Assembly (NCBI GenBank): GCA_905331475.1
Contig: CAJNYU010002677.1
Coordinates: 286,032 to 350,031 of the forward strand
Direction: 5' to 3'
Origin: Rotaria socialis
Lineage: Eukaryota > Rotifera > Eurotatoria > Philodinida > Philodinidae
DNA: 64,000 nucleotides
How positions within the stretch are numbered: the stretch's first letter is position 1; every line of letters starts with the position of its first letter. Positions 60,998-64,000 of the stretch are shown in pieces. A program made the position numbers and the translations under genes. Below the pieces are notes generated by a model. That model was not told the DNA's origin. It made no database searches and worked only from the letters and a program-made list of their open reading frames with translations.

Positions 60998-63900
60998 TTA
61001 TATGCAGTTTGATAAGTTTAGTCGAATTTTAGTGATAGCCGATAAGACATGAAATAACATAACTGTTGCTTAAATAATGATGAATGCAGTATGGTATCCT
61101 ATTATATATAGTTTCATAGGTATAGCGATTTTTTTTCTCCAGTTTGTCATCTAATGAATCATATCCAAGTAGTTGAAGTGACTTTAAGTGTGAATGAATG
61201 GGGAAAAATTATAATAGCGAAGCCATAGTGGCATAAAAGAAAAATGCTTGATAAAAATAATATTAAAGAAAAACATTCACCGATGATCTGCAGATTGTTA
61301 TTGATGAGCCAAACAAAATCATTTGTTTTAAATCAGTCTTTTTTCTCTATATTTGAAATTACTTCCATAAAGCATATGGTATTGTTATAGTTTCTCTCGG
61401 GAATTGTCGAGTGGCAATGAGACTTTGTTCATCCAGAAAAATCTCTGAAGCTAAAAATCAATGTGCACGACAGAGAATATGTTGTCTTCCTGTGACAGAG
61501 TCATTGTTTTTTACACAACGACGGTGAGATAATGAAAATGTGTGTCGGTCGATGTCATATGAATTTTTTTTGTCGCAAAGAAATGTTTGTCGTTTCTTGC
61601 TTCTGTAGCTATAGACTACTAATTGACTCTCAGCAAATAAAACCAACCGAATGACTGTCTGCTTGCTTGTTCGAGTAGCATCAAATGTAAAGTTTGAATT
61701 TGATTGAATAGCGAGTCTTCTACGTAGTTTAAATTCTTTATTTTTAAATCCAAGAAGCTCAATTATAATATAGTCTGCTTTTCTTCAGTCTGCATGTGTA
61801 GTCTACAGCATTCCAACGAATATGATTTTGCTGTTCAACATCTGATTGTTGCATAGATTCTCTTTGGCATTGCTCAGTTGTCCTTCGTTCACTTTTGTAT
61901 TTATTATTACAATAAGTTATATAATCTTAGAATTAAAGCGAGTTAAATGATGACTTGATGCTCATCGGAATGTTGCTTTTTTATGTATAACACTAATCAG
62001 TTATTAATTTTAAACTTTACATAATGTAAATTCAAAGAATTGCTATTTCTCTTCTAGTATTTTCAAACAATTTCTAAGCGCAATTACGCATTCACGATGA
62101 AAATATTTTGAAATTGATATTATTCAACAAAAGAATAAAACTTTGTTTCTAAGTCTACACAAGATCCATCGACTTTCTATTTGAACGATAAATTTGAAAG
62201 TAGCTGGAAGACAACAGTAAATTTTTGTTTCTTTATCAAACTCAAAAAAATGAAACAAAAATAGTGAACATATTCGTGATAGATACAGATGCACTATTTC
62301 AATAGTTTACAACATTCAGATAGAACAACATCATAGTTCATAGAGAATAAAATTCTCATATTCTAATTATTCATTTCCATGAAAAGGAAACGTCTTTAAA
62401 TATTAAAATCATTTTGAGGAAAGACTAAAATGTGCTTTTTAGTAGAATTACTCTCGTTCATGTAATCAAAACGATTAGCGTGTCAATGAATTATATTCTG
62501 AAATTTTAAAGATCGTTAGACTACAGGAAGTTAATTGGATGTGATGCTTATTTTCTTTTAAAGAAACTTATCGTGGGCTTTATTTTTTGAACAATTTTTT
62601 ATCGCCAACACTAATTTCCTGCCTTGATCTTCTCTGATATGAATAAGTACGTAATCGCATACTGAATACTTGAAACATTCAGGCGATATTTGTATTTATT
62701 TGAACTATGCAAGAAATGAAACAAAGAATGATAGAATAACATTGAAATCAATTATTTATACTATAAATCAATTAAGTTAACACAATAGCGAAATTCAAAG
62801 CGGAGGAGTGCTTATGCTTAGGTATGAAACTGCCTCGCTGATTTTTTTTCTATATCTGATCATAGTTGTCAGGCTACATTCTGGTAGAATACATTCACCC
62901 GTTTGAATTCATATTATATTTTGCTCAAAAGACCTTGCTGCACAGTTTTCATAAGATTTATAAGTGGCACTAGAATTCAAACAAAAGTCGTTTTTTTGTT
63001 CTGTTGGATGGCATATGAAAACATGACATAATATTATTCTCTCTTCTTTGCTCTTCAATGGTTTTCTTCGCTTGCATGAATCAATAATATTCATTCAAAA
63101 AACAAACACTGTTATTGATGAGCTTTGAAAACAGTGATCCGCTTCGTGTAGAAAATGCTATCATTATAACGAGACTAGTTTGTATAGAAGATACCTTAAT
63201 CAAATGGTCACTGTTCGTTTTTTTTTCAATAATTATCGATTACTTCAGATCTCAACAGCTTGGATAGCCTTGCACAACAAAATCATATATTTCATAGAAG
63301 TATCGAATCATTTCGTTGATCTATTTATGGTAAAAAATGATCTGTTCATACTGTTACCCTCAAAGATGTTCGCAAAAGCGTTCAGTTGAAACGTTACTCT
63401 ATCACAGAAGATACGGCTAGATAAATAATGAAAACGAATTTGTGATTGAACTAAAATTTGATATATACAGGAGCAGAACAGAAAATGAAAATAAATAGAT
63501 TACTATGTGATCTGCATGGGTCGACTCAGTTTTTCTGATTATCCATTTCATTAGATAAACTACCTATTGAATTTTGTATTGATAACAAAATCACTCAAAA
63601 AGAATAAATCTTTGCTTTATGGAATAATAGTAGTTTAAGTGAATTCTCTTACACACTAATTAAGATGGTTGTACTATTAACATTTTTTACAACTTGATGA
63701 AACTTATTCAATTTTGTGTACACCACAGCTCATGCTTGTCGACTTAATTTATTGTTATTGAAGCCCGATAATGAATGCCACCTGTTTGTATATACCAGCG
63801 AACAAGGCCATTGAAAAGTAAAAAAGAGAGAAGAATGTTCTGTCTCACTTGCGGATGCTACACTAATCGACGATCTTGCTCTATTCTTTCCAGGTTCTTG

Positions 63901-64000
63901 TTTTTCTTTACTTTCAGACAAGATTCCTGTATTCAGGCAAGATTCTTTTCGATCGGAAAGAAAAATATTCTTGCCAGCTCTTCAAGATGCACGGCGCGTG
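60998..64000. other. Intergenic to window end, no gene supported
   Basis: About 3 kb, AT-rich. A 63-codon minus-strand ORF at 63730-63921 starts with a hydrophilic MSESKEKQEPGKNR but turns into unstructured sequence; it might be a first exon of a gene beyond the window or chance. No repeats, RNA genes or other structure were noticed. Confidence 0.4.

Noticed and set aside
63730-63921. 63-codon minus-strand ORF near the window end
   Set aside because: No recognisable motif beyond a hydrophilic start; cannot be told from chance without the sequence beyond 64000.
1-64000. CRISPR arrays, bacterial operons, ribosome binding sites, intrinsic terminators, telomeric repeats
   Set aside because: Spliced eukaryotic genes throughout; no spaced direct-repeat array and no telomere-type repeat tract was seen.

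Overview
The window is a metazoan nuclear region and looks like a bdelloid rotifer. It is AT-rich, genes have short GT-AG introns (many 45-100 bp) in a standard genetic code, and the proteins are animal orthologues: neurexin, Dlx, NRBP, SYAP1, ARB2A, NOP58, PDHA1, basigin and a two-pore K+ channel. Two lineage clues point the same way: a membrane protein with a Cys-rich D8C-type domain of the kind common in bdelloid gene sets, and a decayed phage-tail-collar-like gene. The genus cannot be settled from the sequence, and the rotifer assignment is an inference.

Layout. 1.3-5.3 kb: two-pore K+ channel (+) with a very long M2-M3 loop. 5.6-6.4 kb: decayed trypsin-like protease (-). 7.4-10.9 kb: NOP58 (+), eleven exons; intron 7 holds a box C/D snoRNA and intron 8 a Mutator-like foldback element with a 9-bp target duplication. 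12.7-13.7 kb: Dlx-type homeobox gene (+). 16.7-19.6 kb: a large disordered protein (+) with thirteen 8-residue repeats. 22.7-24.1 kb: basigin/neuroplastin-like Ig protein (-), divergent from PDHA1 (+, 24.4-26.1 kb). Then SYAP1 (26.3-28.9 kb) and ARB2A/FAM172A (29.1-31.6 kb) follow on the same strand with gaps of 185 and 256 bp; an antisense two-exon membrane-protein gene lies inside one ARB2A intron. 32.7-33.3 kb: secreted antistasin-like/mucin-like protein (-). 36.8-45.7 kb: a full-length alpha-type neurexin (+). 46.1-47.9 kb: a large imperfect inverted repeat containing the only N in the window. 49.2-53.5 kb: NRBP pseudokinase (+), fifteen exons. 54.2-54.7 kb: tail-collar pseudogene (-). 55.8-58.8 kb: type II membrane protein with a D8C-like ectodomain (-). 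60.5-61.0 kb: unrecognised 160-residue single-exon ORF (-). The rest is AT-rich intergenic DNA with many microsatellites and no gene I could support.

Functionally this is an ordinary mixed neighbourhood: neuronal/membrane genes (K2P channel, basigin-like protein, neurexin, D8C protein), housekeeping genes (NOP58, PDHA1, SYAP1, ARB2A, NRBP) and one developmental regulator (Dlx). The PDHA1-SYAP1-ARB2A run is tight and collinear, with acceptor-like AG sites just upstream of each start codon, as expected for spliced-leader trans-splicing. Exon coordinates were derived by hand from GT/AG sites, reading-frame phase and remembered family sequences; no alignment or RNA evidence was available.
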